Shown: positions 11,705 to 23,304, numbered from the stretch's first letter. The stretch: DNA of 64,000 nucleotides from Hemicordylus capensis (GCF_027244095.1 NC_069661.1:121833501-121897500), one strand, 5' to 3'. A program made the numbers and translations. Notes: generated by a model from the letters alone, not told the origin.

Positions 11705-12643
11705 CAGAGCTGGCCTGTCCACTAGGCGAACTAGGCAGCCAGCTAGGGCATCAAGTGGGGAGGCGCACTGATGGCCTGAGTCACGTGCTGCCCCATGAGC
11801 CAAAAGTATAGTCCATTGGGGTGGGCACTTGCCTGCCTGACACCCCACTGCTGACAGCCACATCAACAAGGAGAACATGGAGAGCATTTAGCAGGGTCAG
11901 AAGGTGCAGCCACCCTTCTCCTGCATGGGTGCCTCTGCCTCCAAGGGCAGGCACCTCCAATCATCTGAGCAGTCAGGCAAGTGGGTAAATAAGCTGGAAA
12001 GTGAGCTAGCAAGCAGACGGTCTCCATGCCCGTCACCCGACCACTTGCTCTTTGAAAAAGTCTCTGTTTCAATTTCTTGAATCTCAGTAATTGCTGTTCT
12101 TCAGACTAGGGTAAGATGTACAGTGAAATGTAACTTTGCTGGCTGCCTCTGCCACTCCTGCTGCAGAGCCTACCTGCATGGCAGGCAGCAAATAATGATT
12201 TATTTTTATTTTATTTTAATTTTTTTACATTTATATCCCGCTCTTCCTCCAAGGAGCCTAGAGCGGTGTACTACATACCTGAGTTTCTCTTTCACAACAA
12301 CCCTGTGAAGTAGGTTAGGCTGAGAGAGAAGTGACTGGCCCAGAGTCACCCAGCTAGTTTCATGGCTGAATGGGGATTTGAACTCGGGTCTCCCCGGTCC
12401 TAGTCCAGCACTCTAACCACTACACCATGCTGGCTCTCCATCCAATGATGTCGTAGCATGGCAACATCATTAAAATGCACCGTTGCAACACGGATGCCCC
12501 AGCAGTGGCAGGAGCAGCAGATGCAGGAAGAGCGGCAAGGAGAGAAAGTGTGTGGGCGAAGGGGACTGTCTGCCTGCTCAGATGAAAGGAAGCACTAAAG
12601 CCAGGCTTCACTTGGGGCACCAGAAATCCTTGGGCCAGGCCTG
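11705..12643. mobile_element. hAT-type element, 939 bp, with nested SINE
   Basis: Left end CAGAGCTGGCCTGTCCACTA; the right end, reversed, reads CAGGCCTGGCCCAAGG. Flanks AATCCTAT (11697-11704) and AACTCTAT (12644-12651) match at 6 of 8. No transposase frame is present. A minus-strand tRNA-type SINE sits inside at 12200-12437. Confidence 0.65.
12200..12437 (-). mobile_element. tRNA-derived SINE (type C), near full length
   Basis: On the minus strand it starts GAGCCAGCATGGTGTAGTGG (A box), has GAGTTCAAATCCCC (B box), a central AGCCATGAAACTAGCTGG and GTCACTTCTCTCTCAGCC, and ends GAGCGGGATATAAATGTAA with an A/T-rich tail. The body CTTCACAGGGTTGTTGTG is shared with other copies in the window. Confidence 0.85.
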
Positions 12644-13407
12644 AACTCTATTCAGATATTATGTGGTACTTGTGTTCAGATGTGTGTACACATGTACGAG
12701 TGTGGTTGTGTGAATAGTCATTCACACAAACATTCATGCATTCATTCATTTTAAAAGTGTACAGGTCCCTCAAATACAGGGTACAGATAGGAAGTGTGCT
12801 GCTGTTTGAACACTCAACATCATGTATAAATGTGTGTGCACAGATCTGTGTGTTTGCATACCATGCACAGATTGTATTTGTGTTGAACATAACGTGTAAA
12901 TATGGCTAAAGCAATTCTAAAATGACCAGAACAACAGAATATCTCCCCTTTTGAAATTCTATTCACATTTACTGAGCGTAAACTCCTTGAAATCAGTAGG
13001 ACTAACTGAGTAAACATGAATGGGATCAGGCTTCAGCCGGCAATCCTATGCACATTTCAATCTTATTTATGTCAGACTAAATCCCATTTAAATCTAACTT
13101 ATTTCACAGGGTTGCTGTGGGGATAAACACAACCATGTACACAACCTCTGGGCTCCTTGGAGGATGAGCAGGATAAAAATGAATGAATGAATGAATGAAT
13201 AAAATAACATGATACTTGCTTTTAAAGAAGCAATTAGCACCAACATGCACAAAATAGTACTGCTGTGCTGCACTCTAAGCACACATGCAGCCTGATCTTA
13301 TGTTTGCTTATGAACTTCTGTTCTTATAGGAATAAGTTACAATGAATACAGTGGACACCATCCAACCAAAGTGCCATGGATTTCAGCATAGCTGAGTACA
13401 TATTTAC
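12644..13407. other. Unassigned DNA with a SINE 3' remnant
   Basis: At about 13105-13205 there is a plus-strand remnant of the type C SINE (TTTCACAGGGTTGCTGTGG to the GAAT repeat). The rest shows nothing recognisable. Confidence 0.5.
13177..13204. repeat. (GAAT)n microsatellite
   Basis: About six GAAT units at the tail of a SINE remnant. Confidence 0.9.
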
Positions 13408-13708
13408 TAGGGCTGTGCATAATCTCAGGCTGATAATCAGAACCAATACAATGTAAGCCTTATCAGACAATTTTTCATCAAATATGATCCAATGAAAAAT
13501 GTGTTCCTACCTGTCATTTGATACAATAAAATATTGTATTGTTGCTGTGTTGAGCTGCACTGGTGGGCTTCTTTCTATCTTCTAACTGGAAATCAGCTAG
13601 CTACCTTCTGGGCAGCTGAGTGGTGGCAGTCACTGCACACAATGCCTCAGGGAAGGAAGCAATGCAACTCCTTTGCATCCTTTCCTGAGTGCATTATTCA
13701 AAAAAAAA

Positions 13709-13756
<48 letters not shown>

Positions 13757-14105
13757 AAAAAGAGGCCACTCCCAGTAATTATGGGGCAGCCATTTTCCCC
13801 CCAGTAATGCCCCAGGAAAGGAATGATGTGTCATTCCTTTCTTCCCTGGGGCCTTGTGGGGTGATTGCAGGGAGTGAGGGAAAGGTGGCATTTTAAAACA
13901 CCACTACTGTGGCTGCCAGGAAGGCAACCGATTTCCAGTTCGAAGGTAGAGGAGTCCACTTCTTGAATTCACTAAACCCCCAATCTCGATGGTCCAATAT
14001 ATCAGCTCAATTCAATGACTAAAACCCTGTGCATCAGCATCACAATGCGAATTAATTGGTATCAGACTGGAACTAATACCGTTGATTTCTTGGTGCACAG
14101 CCCTA
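13408..14105. mobile_element. hAT-type element with TAGGGCTGTGCA ends
   Basis: Inverted ends TAGGGCTGTGCA and TGCACAGCCCTA. Flanks ATATTTAC (13400-13407) and ATACTTAA (14106-14113) match at 6 of 8. A (GAAA)n tract at 13700-13761 lies inside. No transposase frame was seen. The termini resemble those of the element at 20479-20881. Confidence 0.7.
13700..13761. repeat. (GAAA)n microsatellite
   Basis: About 12 GAAA units after a run of ten A residues. Confidence 0.97.
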
Positions 14106-14113
14106 ATACTTAA

Positions 14114-14639
14114 CTTCTGGTATGGGACTTGTAATTGCTTCACTTTGGCTGGATTGAGCCCAGTTTGACCGGCTTCCAAATAAAAATGCCTTTACAGTGT
14201 AATTTTATGCATCTCTACTCAGTAGTAAGACCAATTGTATTAAAAGTGATTTACTTCTCCCACATAATTGTGCCTAAGATTGCAGCCTCAGGATCGCGCT
14301 ACATCGCGGAAATATCTGTAATTAATTTCAAGCGCTTTTCTTGCTCGGCTAAAGAACGAATTAAAATGGGGGGTGGGAACCTGATCGTTTTACAGATCAC
14401 ATAGATCTGTGTGTTACAGATCACAATCTTATCGTTTTACAGATCGCATAGTCCTGCTGTCAGAAGTAAATCCCTCCACCACCCATTACTGGAAGTGCAG
14501 TGGGCTCCTACACCTATTTACTAGGAAGGAAAGCAGTGTGCATCGCATTGCAGCCTGCCTGGTGTCGGTCGGACCAAGGCGTCCTCCTCAGTTATCCTTC
14601 CAGGCGAACACAGCCAGCCCACTTGGACTCCGGATCCCT
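14114..14639. other. Start of OTOP1 intron 1, unassigned
   Basis: Short duplicated phrases (TTTTACAGATC-CATAG) occur around 14385-14450. No second exon was recognised. Confidence 0.4.
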
Positions 14640-15720
14640 TTTTGCCCAAGCGACAGCTAAGCCCCGTCCCGCCCGCCGGCCTGGGAGGGGGAACGGCAGC
14701 TGTACTCACACTTCAGCCACCGCGCGCCGGCGTGCGTATCTTTATCCTGGATAAGCCTCTTCTGCGCGTTAAGGCGGCAGATGTACCATGCCATCCACAA
14801 GATCTGGAGCAGCATGAGGGTGATGAGGTAAGAAAGGACTGCGCTTTTGGTGATGCCCACCGCGTGCACCGCCCAAGAGAACATCAACAGGAGCCCCGCC
14901 AGGAAGAGCTGCAGGCCATACTGACTGCTCAGGATCTCCGCATTCTTCTGCGGATAGCCTCTGCCCATGAAGAAGGCCAAGCGGCCGCCGCCGCCATCCC
15001 CTTTGGGCTGCGAGGGCGAGGGCAGGGGCCCCTCGTCTGTCTTCTCCAGCTCCCACTCGTCCGCCGCTGCCGCGCTGGCGCTTTTCTTAAGGCGACTCTT
15101 CTTGCTTCTCAGAGTGGCCTCGGAGAGGCTGCTCGCCTTCCCTTCGAGGACCATCTTGACTTGGCTGGCCTGGGCTGAAGAATGCGCTCTGCGCCGGGGA
15201 TAAGAAGCCACACAGGTGCAGCGGAGCCCAAGTTACTCAGTGCGAAGGCACGCGGAGGGAGAGAGAAACGCTTCACACCTGTCACTGTTCCCAGAGCCAA
15301 GACAGTGCGCGCCTTTTCTTTCTTCCTGCCTAGCCGTCAGCCCCACTTTGCCCCCTCGTCGGCTGCTCTTCTCCCTCGTCACCTCCGGGATTGTTCTTGC
15401 TCTGCGCTGGGCTGAACTCGCGGGACCAAAGCCTCCCTCGTGTGTAAAGTCAGCGCTTCAGACTTTCAAACGGAGCCGGTCCGCCTCTCTCCTGACCAGA
15501 CAGCCGCTTTCAACCGATAGGCTGCTGCGCCTCGCTTGTACTTCAAGGACTCTGTTCACCTCAGCAGCTCCCGCTTTCACTAGGACCAGGGAACTGGTCT
15601 CTTTTGTAGCATTTATATGTGTGGTCCTCTGGGCTGGAAGACGTCCTGATGCCACAGAGCGCGCGCGGACGGATCGGGTTTCCGTCACTTTAGACTCTCC
15701 GCTCAAGCCGCCTCTCTTGC
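14640..15720 (-). promoter_or_regulatory. OTOP1: CpG-rich promoter region of OTOP1
   Basis: CpG dinucleotides and GC content are clearly raised from about 14640 to 15720 compared with both sides. The region covers the first coding exon and about 560 bases upstream of the ATG at 15154. No TATA box was recognised, which is usual for a CpG-island promoter. The transcription start cannot be placed from sequence alone. Confidence 0.6.
14710..15154 (-). CDS. OTOP1: Otopetrin-1, first coding exon (gene continues off the left edge)
   Basis: This exon encodes the N-terminus of a 12-pass proton-selective channel of the plasma membrane (sour taste cells and vestibular otoconia formation in mammals). 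It gives 148 codons plus one base. Residues 1-70 are a polar, K/S/G-rich cytoplasmic tail. Residues 79-101 and 104-126 form the first two membrane helices, around SSQYGLQLFLAGLLL and LITLMLLQILWMAWYICR. The exon ends with DTHAGARWLK, which matches the end of human OTOP1 exon 1 as I recall it. The start is the first ATG in frame (MVLEGKAS), with A at -3 and G at +4; only a GTG lies further upstream in frame. The donor GTGAGT is at 14704-14709 and leaves phase 1. The antisense strand is also open here because of high GC and is a shadow. Exons 2 onward were not found in 1-14700, so intron 1 must exceed 14 kb or the gene is partial. OTOP2/3 are less likely given the TMEM128 neighbour. Confidence 0.93.
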
Positions 15721-16072
15721 CTGCCTTTGCCCACCTTGTCTTGGAGGAAGCGAGTTTCCCCCAGCAGGCTGTGTATGGAATTGTGAGCTGCACTGGTCAA
15801 AGAGGTCTCAGCACAGATGCTGAAGATTCCCAAAACAAGAACCATCCATACCCCTCCAAAATCAGTCGGGACAGCGAGGTAGCTAGGTGGGCAGTACACC
15901 CACAAAACCCCTGTTCTGTCTCAACAGCCCCAATACTACTCAAAAAATCAGAATTGCTGGATAGGATACACAGAAAGGGAGATGGAATCTCATTAGACAA
16001 CAGTGAACCCTCCTCCCTAACCCTCAAGTCTAGTCTGTTGCTGAACGGAGAATCTTGAACATAACAAGACCA
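15721..16072. other. OTOP1 upstream flank, unassigned
   Basis: The plus strand is open for 280 codons across 15216-16058, but this follows from GC content on the antisense side of the OTOP1 promoter. No domain, no conserved motif. Confidence 0.4.
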
Positions 16073-16430
16073 GGAGAGCTGGTCTTGTGGTAGCAATATG
16101 AATTGTCCCCTTTGCTAAGCTGGGTCCATCCTGGTTACATTTGAATAGGAAACTACATGTGAGCACCAAGATATTCACCTTAGGGGATGGGGCTGCTCTG
16201 GTAAGAGCACCTGTGTGCTTGCACAAAGAAGGCTCCAAGTTCCCTTTCTGGCATCTCCAAGTTAGGACAAGATTTATTTTTTTAATAGGACAAGATTTTT
16301 TTATTGAACCAACAAACTACCAAAGTATACGAGAATCCTGCCTGCAACAGTGGAGAAGCCGCTGCCAGTCTGTGTAGAGCTAGATAGACCAATGGGCTGG
16401 CTTGGTAGAAGGCAGCTTCCTATGTTTCTA
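16073..16430 (+). mobile_element. 5S-rRNA-derived SINE, diverged, with internal insertion
   Basis: Head AGCTGGTCTTGTGGTAGCAA, then GCTAAGCTGGGTCCATCCTGG, matching the internal promoter part of 5S rRNA (GCTAAGCAGGGTC...CCTGGTT, then GAATGGGAGAC). The body has TTCACCTTAGGGGATGG and the end GGCAGCTTCCTATGTT. A T-rich insert with a repeated AGGACAAGATTT lies at about 16262-16330. Confidence 0.8.
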
Positions 16431-16444
16431 ACAATGATCAGTTA

Positions 16445-16702
16445 CAGGGGCATAGCTAGGGGAAAGGGGCCCCGTGTTTGCCCCTCTCCCCAGTGGCCCT
16501 TCAGAATGAGGAAGATAATGAAGAAAATAGGGAGGGGTGGAGCTGGGGAGCCTCAGGAGCCTGGGGGCAGGGGCTGGTTTCTTTGAACCCATCTGCTCAA
16601 TAACATAAGAAAAGCCCTGCTGGATCAGATCCAGGGCGCATCTAGTCCAGCATCCTGTTTCACACAGTGGCCCACCAGATGCCTCAGACAGCCACACCCC
16701 TG
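16445..16702. mobile_element. hAT-type MITE carrying a CR1 3' UTR piece
   Basis: Ends CAGGGGCATAGCTAGG and, reversed, CAGGGGTGTGGCTGTC. Flanks ATCAGTTA (16437-16444) and GTCAGTTA (16703-16710) match at 7 of 8. Inside, at about 16597-16690, lies a minus-strand CR1 3' UTR fragment (CATCTAGTCCAGCATCCTGT). The CR1 end either inserted into the MITE or was captured by it. Confidence 0.75.
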
Positions 16703-16710
16703 GTCAGTTA

Positions 16711-17667
16711 GGCCATCCTTTGTCCAGCCAGATCTCAGTGATACATACCAATGTTGGCTCACTCATCCAGAATTAAACACTGGATGACCATTTTCCCCCC
16801 CATTTACCAATCTGGCATTTAGCAGGAGCATTTAAAGACTTCATGTGTTATTGTCATGGCATGATGGCAATCAGCATGTCTAGCTGGAAGAACAGCCCAC
16901 CAAACCTCCCCCTAACCCAAATGCTCAGAATTGTGACATTTTCCCTCCCCTGCTGTTTGGCTCTCTGGATACTGACAACAAACGCAAAACAGTACTACCA
17001 ATCCAAACATGTAAATCCTTTCCACACCAGTTTATTCTCACTCCAAATGGTGAAATATGGCACAGACAACCAATTTTCTCCTGGGGACACCCCCTCCCCA
17101 AAATGAATTAGGTCCATCCTCTCATCACAGGTCCAATTTTTCCAAGCTTTATCTGAGAAGAGAGCAGCCAACTTCTTATCAAAACTTGTTTCAGCTTGAC
17201 CCCTTCCTGCATGTCCAGCCCAACATTCCCACAGACTTTAAGACCAAAGGAGGTGGCCTTCAACCTCTCTCCTCCCCAAAGTAATTCACTCCTTCAGTTG
17301 CCACCCACCAGCATCACCACCAGCAGCCATAAAGGAAATAACTTTGGGGGCCACACCAGATCCAGCCAGGGGACAAATCATGTCTTAGCCCTGTCTCTCT
17401 GTGAAAAAGGCTTTACTTAACTGGACAGATAATCTTCACACATTCCCAGCAATGGAAGATGGCAGGCTAGAAGAGATAGAAGGTTGTTGTGGTTAATTTT
17501 CTCTCCTCACCTCCACCCATCGCTCTTACTGATACTGATGCCCAAATATACACATGACTCAAAGCAGCCCAGAGTTTCTCCTTCCTGCTAAGGTGGAAAG
17601 TTGGGGCTTTGGCCTCATTTCCTTTCCTAAGCTGTCTGGCTGGCTGCTGATGGAATCTAGGAGAGGA
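16711..17667. other. Unassigned intergenic DNA
   Basis: No exon or known element domain recognised. Confidence 0.35.
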
Positions 17668-17905
17668 AGGTAAAGGTAAAGTGTGCCATGAAGTCAATTT
17701 TTACTCCCAGAGCCCACAGAACCCTGCGGTTTTCTTTTGGTAGAATACAGGAGGGGTTTACTATTGCCTTCTCCTGCACAGTATGAGAAGATGCCTATCA
17801 GCATCTTCCTATGCCGCTGCTGCGCGATATAGGTGTTACCAGCAGGAATTCGAACGGCAACCTTCTGCTTGTTAGTCAAGCATTTCCGAAGGGGCTGGTA
17901 GCGAT
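17668..17905 (-). mobile_element. tRNA-derived SINE (type A)
   Basis: Minus-strand SINE with B-box-like GCCGTTCGAATTCC, the body GCATCTTCTCATACTGTGCA and the 3' end GACTTCATGGCACACTTTACC. One of eight copies of this family in the window. Confidence 0.85.
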
Positions 17906-18533
17906 TGGGCAAGGCAGGTTTTCTGATATAACAGTGGAACTGTGAACCAGCTAAATAGGTAACTCCATATTATTATGAAGGCATAAATGCCTCCCAAATA
18001 GTGTTCTTATGGTTTTATGGTTGCAGACAATTTGCTTTCCACACAGCCAACTGACTCACATTCTTATTTAAATTTATTATTTATAATTAAATAAATATAC
18101 TATAATTATTATATTATTTATTTTTATTTATGATTTATTTATTAATTAACCAAGACAAGCATCTGGGAGTTCAGACTAATCTGATTGGCATCCAGATTAA
18201 TTGCATGCACCAAAAAGGTTCTGCACATCCAGTGGGGGTGCAATTTTTGCTGATTTCCCCCTTCCCTCTGTAGTCCACTGTGCCTCCTGAAAATATGTGG
18301 GTCCTTATAGGTTACAGGACATTGCAACTTGCAGAAATTACCTCCCACTTCATTTTTGGAATAGTTTTTGACATGTGCAACTGTAGTTAGGGTATCAGCC
18401 AGTGTTTATAAGCTTGAATGAAAAATCAAGATTAATCATTCCATATCAGATCTACCTTTTGAAGACTAGCAATTACTGTGATGACTACTATGAATAGTAT
18501 TTCTTGGTATTTCTCATTATTGTGGAAACAACA
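17906..18533. other. Unassigned DNA with an AT-rich tract
   Basis: A TTTA/TATT-rich tract at about 18060-18145 and otherwise nothing recognised. Confidence 0.4.
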
Positions 18534-18541
18534 TACTAGAC

Positions 18542-18858
18542 CAGGGGCGTAGCAAGGTTGTAGTGGGCCCAGAGAAAAGATTTTAAAATGCCCCCCATAT
18601 CCATACACACACACACACACACACACAAAAACATTGTGGATGATGCAAGTCATTTAATGGTACTAGAGAAAAACATGCTGTTCTGGTAGTTCCAGGTCTT
18701 AACACTCACATCAGTTTTGGAGGATGAATACAACTGAAGGAAGCCCGGGCGGGTGTGCAGCTGAGGGAGTCAGTCATGTGACTTGCCTCTGGGGGGCCCC
18801 CAAGGCAGAGGGCCCCCAGACAACTGTCTCCCCTTGCCCTATTATAGTTATGCCCCTG
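18542..18858. mobile_element. hAT-type MITE with perfect 8-bp target duplication
   Basis: Ends CAGGGGCGTAGCAAGG and, reversed, CAGGGGCATAACTATAAT. Flanked on both sides by TACTAGAC (18534-18541 and 18859-18866). 317 bp, with a CA repeat at 18604-18628 and a GC-rich right half (GGGGGGCCCCCAAGG). Same terminal family as the copies at 39125-39294 and, more distantly, 54248-57073. Confidence 0.92.
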
Positions 18859-18866
18859 TACTAGAC

Positions 18867-19177
18867 TAACTGACTAGAATGCTGCCCTATGACAGTTCTT
18901 GGCATACTAGAGCAGAAAAGTTTGTGTACATATTCAATTCTGCATTTCAACACCAATTTGACTCCCCCCCCACTCCAAAGGATCAGGAAAGATGTAAAAC
19001 TTACTGAATTACATCCTATTTTGAGTCAGTATATATGTACTTGATATATATATGTACAGCATTGTTGCATGGCAGACGTAGTAGCCCTCTATTTACCAAG
19101 AAGGAGAGTCTTGTCAAGAGCTGGCTGGCTGCTGAGTTGCAATATATAATACTTGGAAGTGGGTAGCTGTGGAAAGA
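18867..19177. other. Unassigned intergenic DNA
   Basis: No feature recognised; a short ATGTAC/TATATA-rich stretch lies near 19030-19060. Confidence 0.35.
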
Positions 19178-19185
19178 ATCTAGGC

Positions 19186-19321
19186 TAGGGGTGTCAAACT
19201 GCAGCCCTCCTGCAGATCTTGGGCTAGAATTCCCATCATTCCTGGCTACTGGCCACTGTGACTGGGAATAATAGAAGTTTTAGGCTAACAACAGTTGGAG
19301 GGCCACAGTTTGATACCCCTG
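19186..19321. mobile_element. Foldback MITE, hAT-like
   Basis: The element is largely an inverted repeat: TAGGGGTGTCAAACTGCAGC at the left and, reversed, CAGGGGTATCAAACTGTGGC at the right. Flanks ATCTAGGC and GTCTACGC match at 6 of 8. Confidence 0.7.
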
Positions 19322-19329
19322 GTCTACGC

Positions 19330-20470
19330 CCTATAAAAGCTGTTAGTCATACAGGAGGAGGAGAATACCAATGGCAAGCAAATAACTCGTTAGGGAAATA
19401 CCTGAATACCTTATGCTACTGTTATTTGTATATATGGAAAATAAATTACCAGGGGGAGCACAATAAATGAAGTTATTGATATTTGTAATCCTAAATGTTT
19501 CTGGATTATCTGATAGTTTATCCCACAAGACTAAAAGCAACCCACAGAAGCATAATTCTCCATTTGTAGTGCAAAACCAGTAACCCCCATACACACTTCA
19601 AGGGAGAGGACATATAACATACATTCAAATGTAAAATCTGAAACAAGACCTCTCAAGATTTATGATTTCCTAAGCAAAAGATGAGTGAATTCTGAGACAA
19701 AAACATGGAGAAAGATTATGGATTTACCAGAATATCATGGCAGCATGGTGGAAGAAGGATAGCATGCTGATTCATTCTGGGGTGTCACAAAAGATGCTGG
19801 GTAATTCCCCCCTCTCCATTCTCAGAAATGATTAAGCAAAAATAACAGTGTTCATTATGTAGTTAAGGGGAGGGAAACTGAAATATACATGTGATTAACA
19901 CATTTTTACCCTTTGTGTTTATTAGCAGCTTAATGACCAGTGTGATGTTTGTGAAATACCTTTTCTGGCAAATATGATGCAATCTTCTAGTAAGGAAGTG
20001 ATGGATTCCCATTGCTATGACTTATTTTTGTGTGATAAAGCATCTTCCCTAAGGGTGTCAAAGGTCCTACCCTGTTCGCAGTGCTCATCTATTTAAAAGA
20101 TTATTTATGCTCATTGTTCTTATCTACTCATTGATACATCAGACGAATAAAACTGGTCTTCAGTTCAATGGTTTTGTGATTTTATTTTTAAAAAAATCTT
20201 CAATAAGTCTAACAATTCAGAGTTTGTAAACCAAGTAACAGAATGACAGATAAGCTTCAACGAGTACAAAGTAATGCACATTGGGATGGGGTGGGGGGGG
20301 GAGAGAGATCCTAATTCACACACAAATGTGTAGTCTAAAATCCTGGCTCTTACTACCGAAGAGAGATTTTGGTCAGAGCAGCATTCTTAGTGAAAATATC
20401 AATGCCGCAGCACTAAAGGCAAAAAATAATGGAGAGGTGTTTTAATAGATGTTTTCTATGCCAGCAAAAG
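19330..20470. other. Unassigned intergenic DNA
   Basis: AT-rich; no exon or element domain recognised. A G-rich run is at about 20284-20305. Confidence 0.35.
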
Positions 20471-20478
20471 GAACCTTC

Positions 20479-20881
20479 TAGGGATGTGCATGGAACCCGC
20501 GGGGGCTGGTTCAACAGCAGGGGAGGGTGGCTTTAAGGGCGGGGTGGGTGCACATACCTCCCCCACCCCGGCCACATTTACCCCACCGGCGCGCAAGTCC
20601 CTAAAAGCTCATTAGGGCAGCAGCATACCTCCCTGTTGCCCTGTCCAGACATTTACTGGATGTACGTGGAAGTAGGAGCTGTGACTGCGCACACTGCACA
20701 CACCCAACACAGTCGCAGCTCCTACTTCTGGGTACATCCAGTAAACATCAGCATAGGGTGGCAGGGAGGTACGCTGCTGCCCCGACGGGTTTTTAGGGAC
20801 TTGAACCTTCAAGCTGGCCAGGGTTCAAACCGGTTCGGAGGCCCTTAAAAGGGCCTTCGAACTGGTTCGTGCACATCCCTA
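20479..20881. mobile_element. hAT-type MITE with perfect 8-bp target duplication and internal palindrome
   Basis: Inverted ends TAGGGATGTGCA / TGCACATCCCTA. The flanks are GAACCTTC on both sides (20471-20478 and 20882-20889). Almost the whole 403 bp folds back: ACATTTACTGGATGTACGTG pairs with the region around CTGGGTACATCCAGTAAACA. It is CpG-rich compared with its surroundings. The open frames on both strands inside it reflect the palindrome, not a protein. Confidence 0.92.
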
Positions 20882-20940
20882 GAACCTTCATGTTCAAATA
20901 CACAGCTACACACCTTTAATTTCTAGATAAAATGGATAAG

Positions 20941-21122
20941 CCACCTAATGGCGTAGTGGGGAAGCAACCTGCCTAGAGAGCAGGAGGCTGTTGGTTCGAA
21001 TACCCACTGGTGTTTCCTAGAATTTGGGAAACTCCTATATTGGGGAGCAGCAATACAGGAAGGTACTGAAACGCATCATCTCATACTGTGTGGGATATGG
21101 CAATAGTAAGGCACAACCTTTC
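20941..21122 (+). mobile_element. tRNA-derived SINE (type A), partial
   Basis: A box AATGGCGTAGTGGGGAAGC, B box TTGGTTCGAATACCC, then CAGCAATACAGGAAGGTACT and CATCATCTCATACTGTG. The 3' part is missing. Confidence 0.85.
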
Positions 21123-21149
21123 CTTCTCAGCTATCATTATTATACTCAA

Positions 21150-21690
21150 GTTGAAAGCTTCTGACTAGCAACAACTATTTTTAGCCTACTTTCCTTAAGG
21201 AAAGTAAACTTATGAGATCACCCAACATTCTGTGTGTGTCCGTGTGTCACCCACTATCAACTGCGCAATGTTGGACCAATATAAACCAAATTGGGTACAG
21301 TTGTAGGGACACATAACACCTCAACAGCATAGTTTGTGATACCATCCACCCTCATTCAAGATGGTGGATGCATAGACATTTGAGGCAGAAGCGGGCTAAC
21401 CTGTGAACAGCCTAACCAATGTGAACCAAATTTGCTCCAGCTGTAGGGAGACTTCAGTGGCATAGTTTGTTATGTCATCCACCCTCATTTAAGATGCCAG
21501 TATGTGAACATTTGAGACACAATTGGGCTAACTTGTGGACCGTCTGATTTGAACCAAATTTGGTACAGTTGTAGTGAGTGACACATAGGAATACCTCAGT
21601 GGTGTAGCTTGTAATGATGTCATCCACCCCAGTTCAAGATGGCAGACACATGAACATTTGAGGTGCAAGTGGGCTAACTTGTGAGGATGG
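21150..21690. repeat. Tandem array, three units of about 130-140 bp
   Basis: AACCAAATTGGGTACAG, AACCAAATTTGCTCCAG and AACCAAATTTGGTACAG recur at about 21284, 21423 and 21551, each followed by CATCCACC and CAAGATGG or a close variant, then ACATTTGAG. Upstream, TTTCCTTAAGGAAAG and CTTATGAGATCA resemble the start of the repeat at 27185-27720, so both may be internal arrays of one transposon family. Confidence 0.75.
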
Positions 21691-23302
21691 TAATTATCAA
21701 TTAAGATTATAGTGAAAGGAAAGCAGATGGATTAGTTCTTACCAGGACTTGTTTTTTATAATATCGTGCTAATGCATTTGCCCATGTGTAATCTGTAGAT
21801 TTCACAGGTGGTCATGTTTGCTATAAGTCAGCTCTATAACATTCCCTGACAAGCTATGAATCAATCTCTAAAAGCAACTGACCTTTATGCCTCACAGCCA
21901 GTTATCTAAATATCTGGTTCAGTTTGTAATGACAAAGGTGGGAAGTGTTGTTGTACATGGTTAAGCACCACAAAATCAACTGTCTCTGAAATCACCTAGA
22001 GGCATTTTTAACACAGTGCATTTTCATCCTTTCCACAACCTTTAATCTAGTTGGTACAATATATTATTTTAAGTTTTCTTGGGAATAAGGGATTCTGCCC
22101 CAGTGGCTGACATAACACCATTATAATTTCATGATTGCACAATGTTTGAAAGCCAGGTTCCGGAGAGGTGTGTTTTATTTCACATATCACTTTTCTTCAG
22201 CTGTATTACTCTCTTCTACTTTGTAGATGCTTGTGAAGTCATTTTGTCAAAGCAAGAGAGCATGAGATTTGGAGCTGGACAAATGCTATCGCTTCTGCAT
22301 AACCAACACAAGAGTGTAAGGGCCCACTGGGATCACCTGGAGTCACTATATGTATGATTTGATTCCTCTACAGTGATGGGGTACCCGTGGCGGCACTTAT
22401 CACAAGATATGGAGTGGCTATGGATATGTTGTTCACGTGGAGGTACCAAGTTATACAACTAGTAGCTCTACATTATGTAATTAAAATCATCATGATTATT
22501 ATTTAATGAGCCTTTCGGTACAGGACTATTAGCATTTAGAGGGGAAATGTAAGCCACTTTAAGTCCATGAGATTAAGACAGCAATAAGTCAAATAAATAC
22601 AAATCTAAAGCAAATTATCACAGTGGACACTTGTTGAACCAGCTCCAGCTATTCCACACACTGATGAATTGGACACAAGCATTAAAGTAAAAATGTTATT
22701 CCTCAATTACTATATTAATGCACCATATTTAAATGTGATCACTCCAAACCAAAGTTCCATGTGACTTAAGTGCACAGATGATGCTTTTCAAAAGTGGGGA
22801 GCTGCTCCTCCATTTCAGTTTGGGGGAAATTCCAACTGTGTGTCTGAATGATACTCCAACATTATAGCAAAAAATTATTCAGATACTTATTCAGATCTCC
22901 ATATGCACATTGGAACTCATACTTGTGGCATGAAACTTCTGCATCAGAGGTCATGAATCAAGTCTATTACTTAGGAAGTAGAATTTTACATTTATGCTGC
23001 ATATTCAGAGGATGAGGTCCTGAGGGCAGATTGCTATTATTTATAGATATCCTAGAAGAAAAATACTACCATTTATGTTGTGCAAGCAGAGAGAAAGGAG
23101 GTAAGAGTGATGCATCTTATTGGAACAAATACATGTTTTATTCACAAAGGTAAGAAATAGGACTAGAGGTGAACCCAAGCCTAAAGCCTTCTAATTTTTG
23201 CTGACAGGGCCTGATATATCACACAAGGGTGTGCCAGTCCAGTAATGTCATAGGTATGCAAGTTGCCCAAACAGAAAAATTGTGCAGACACTACACCAGA
23301 AT
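21691..23302. other. Unassigned intergenic DNA
   Basis: AT-rich. No exon, SINE head or LINE domain recognised. Confidence 0.35.
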
Positions 23303-23304
23303 AA

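Noticed and set aside
14657-14709. Extension of the OTOP1 frame past WLK
   Set aside because: A GTGAGT donor lies exactly where the family's exon ends; the following residues do not resemble otopetrin.
15216-16058. 280-codon open frame on the plus strand upstream of OTOP1
   Set aside because: It is antisense to and beyond the CpG-rich promoter; composition explains the lack of stops, and there is no domain.
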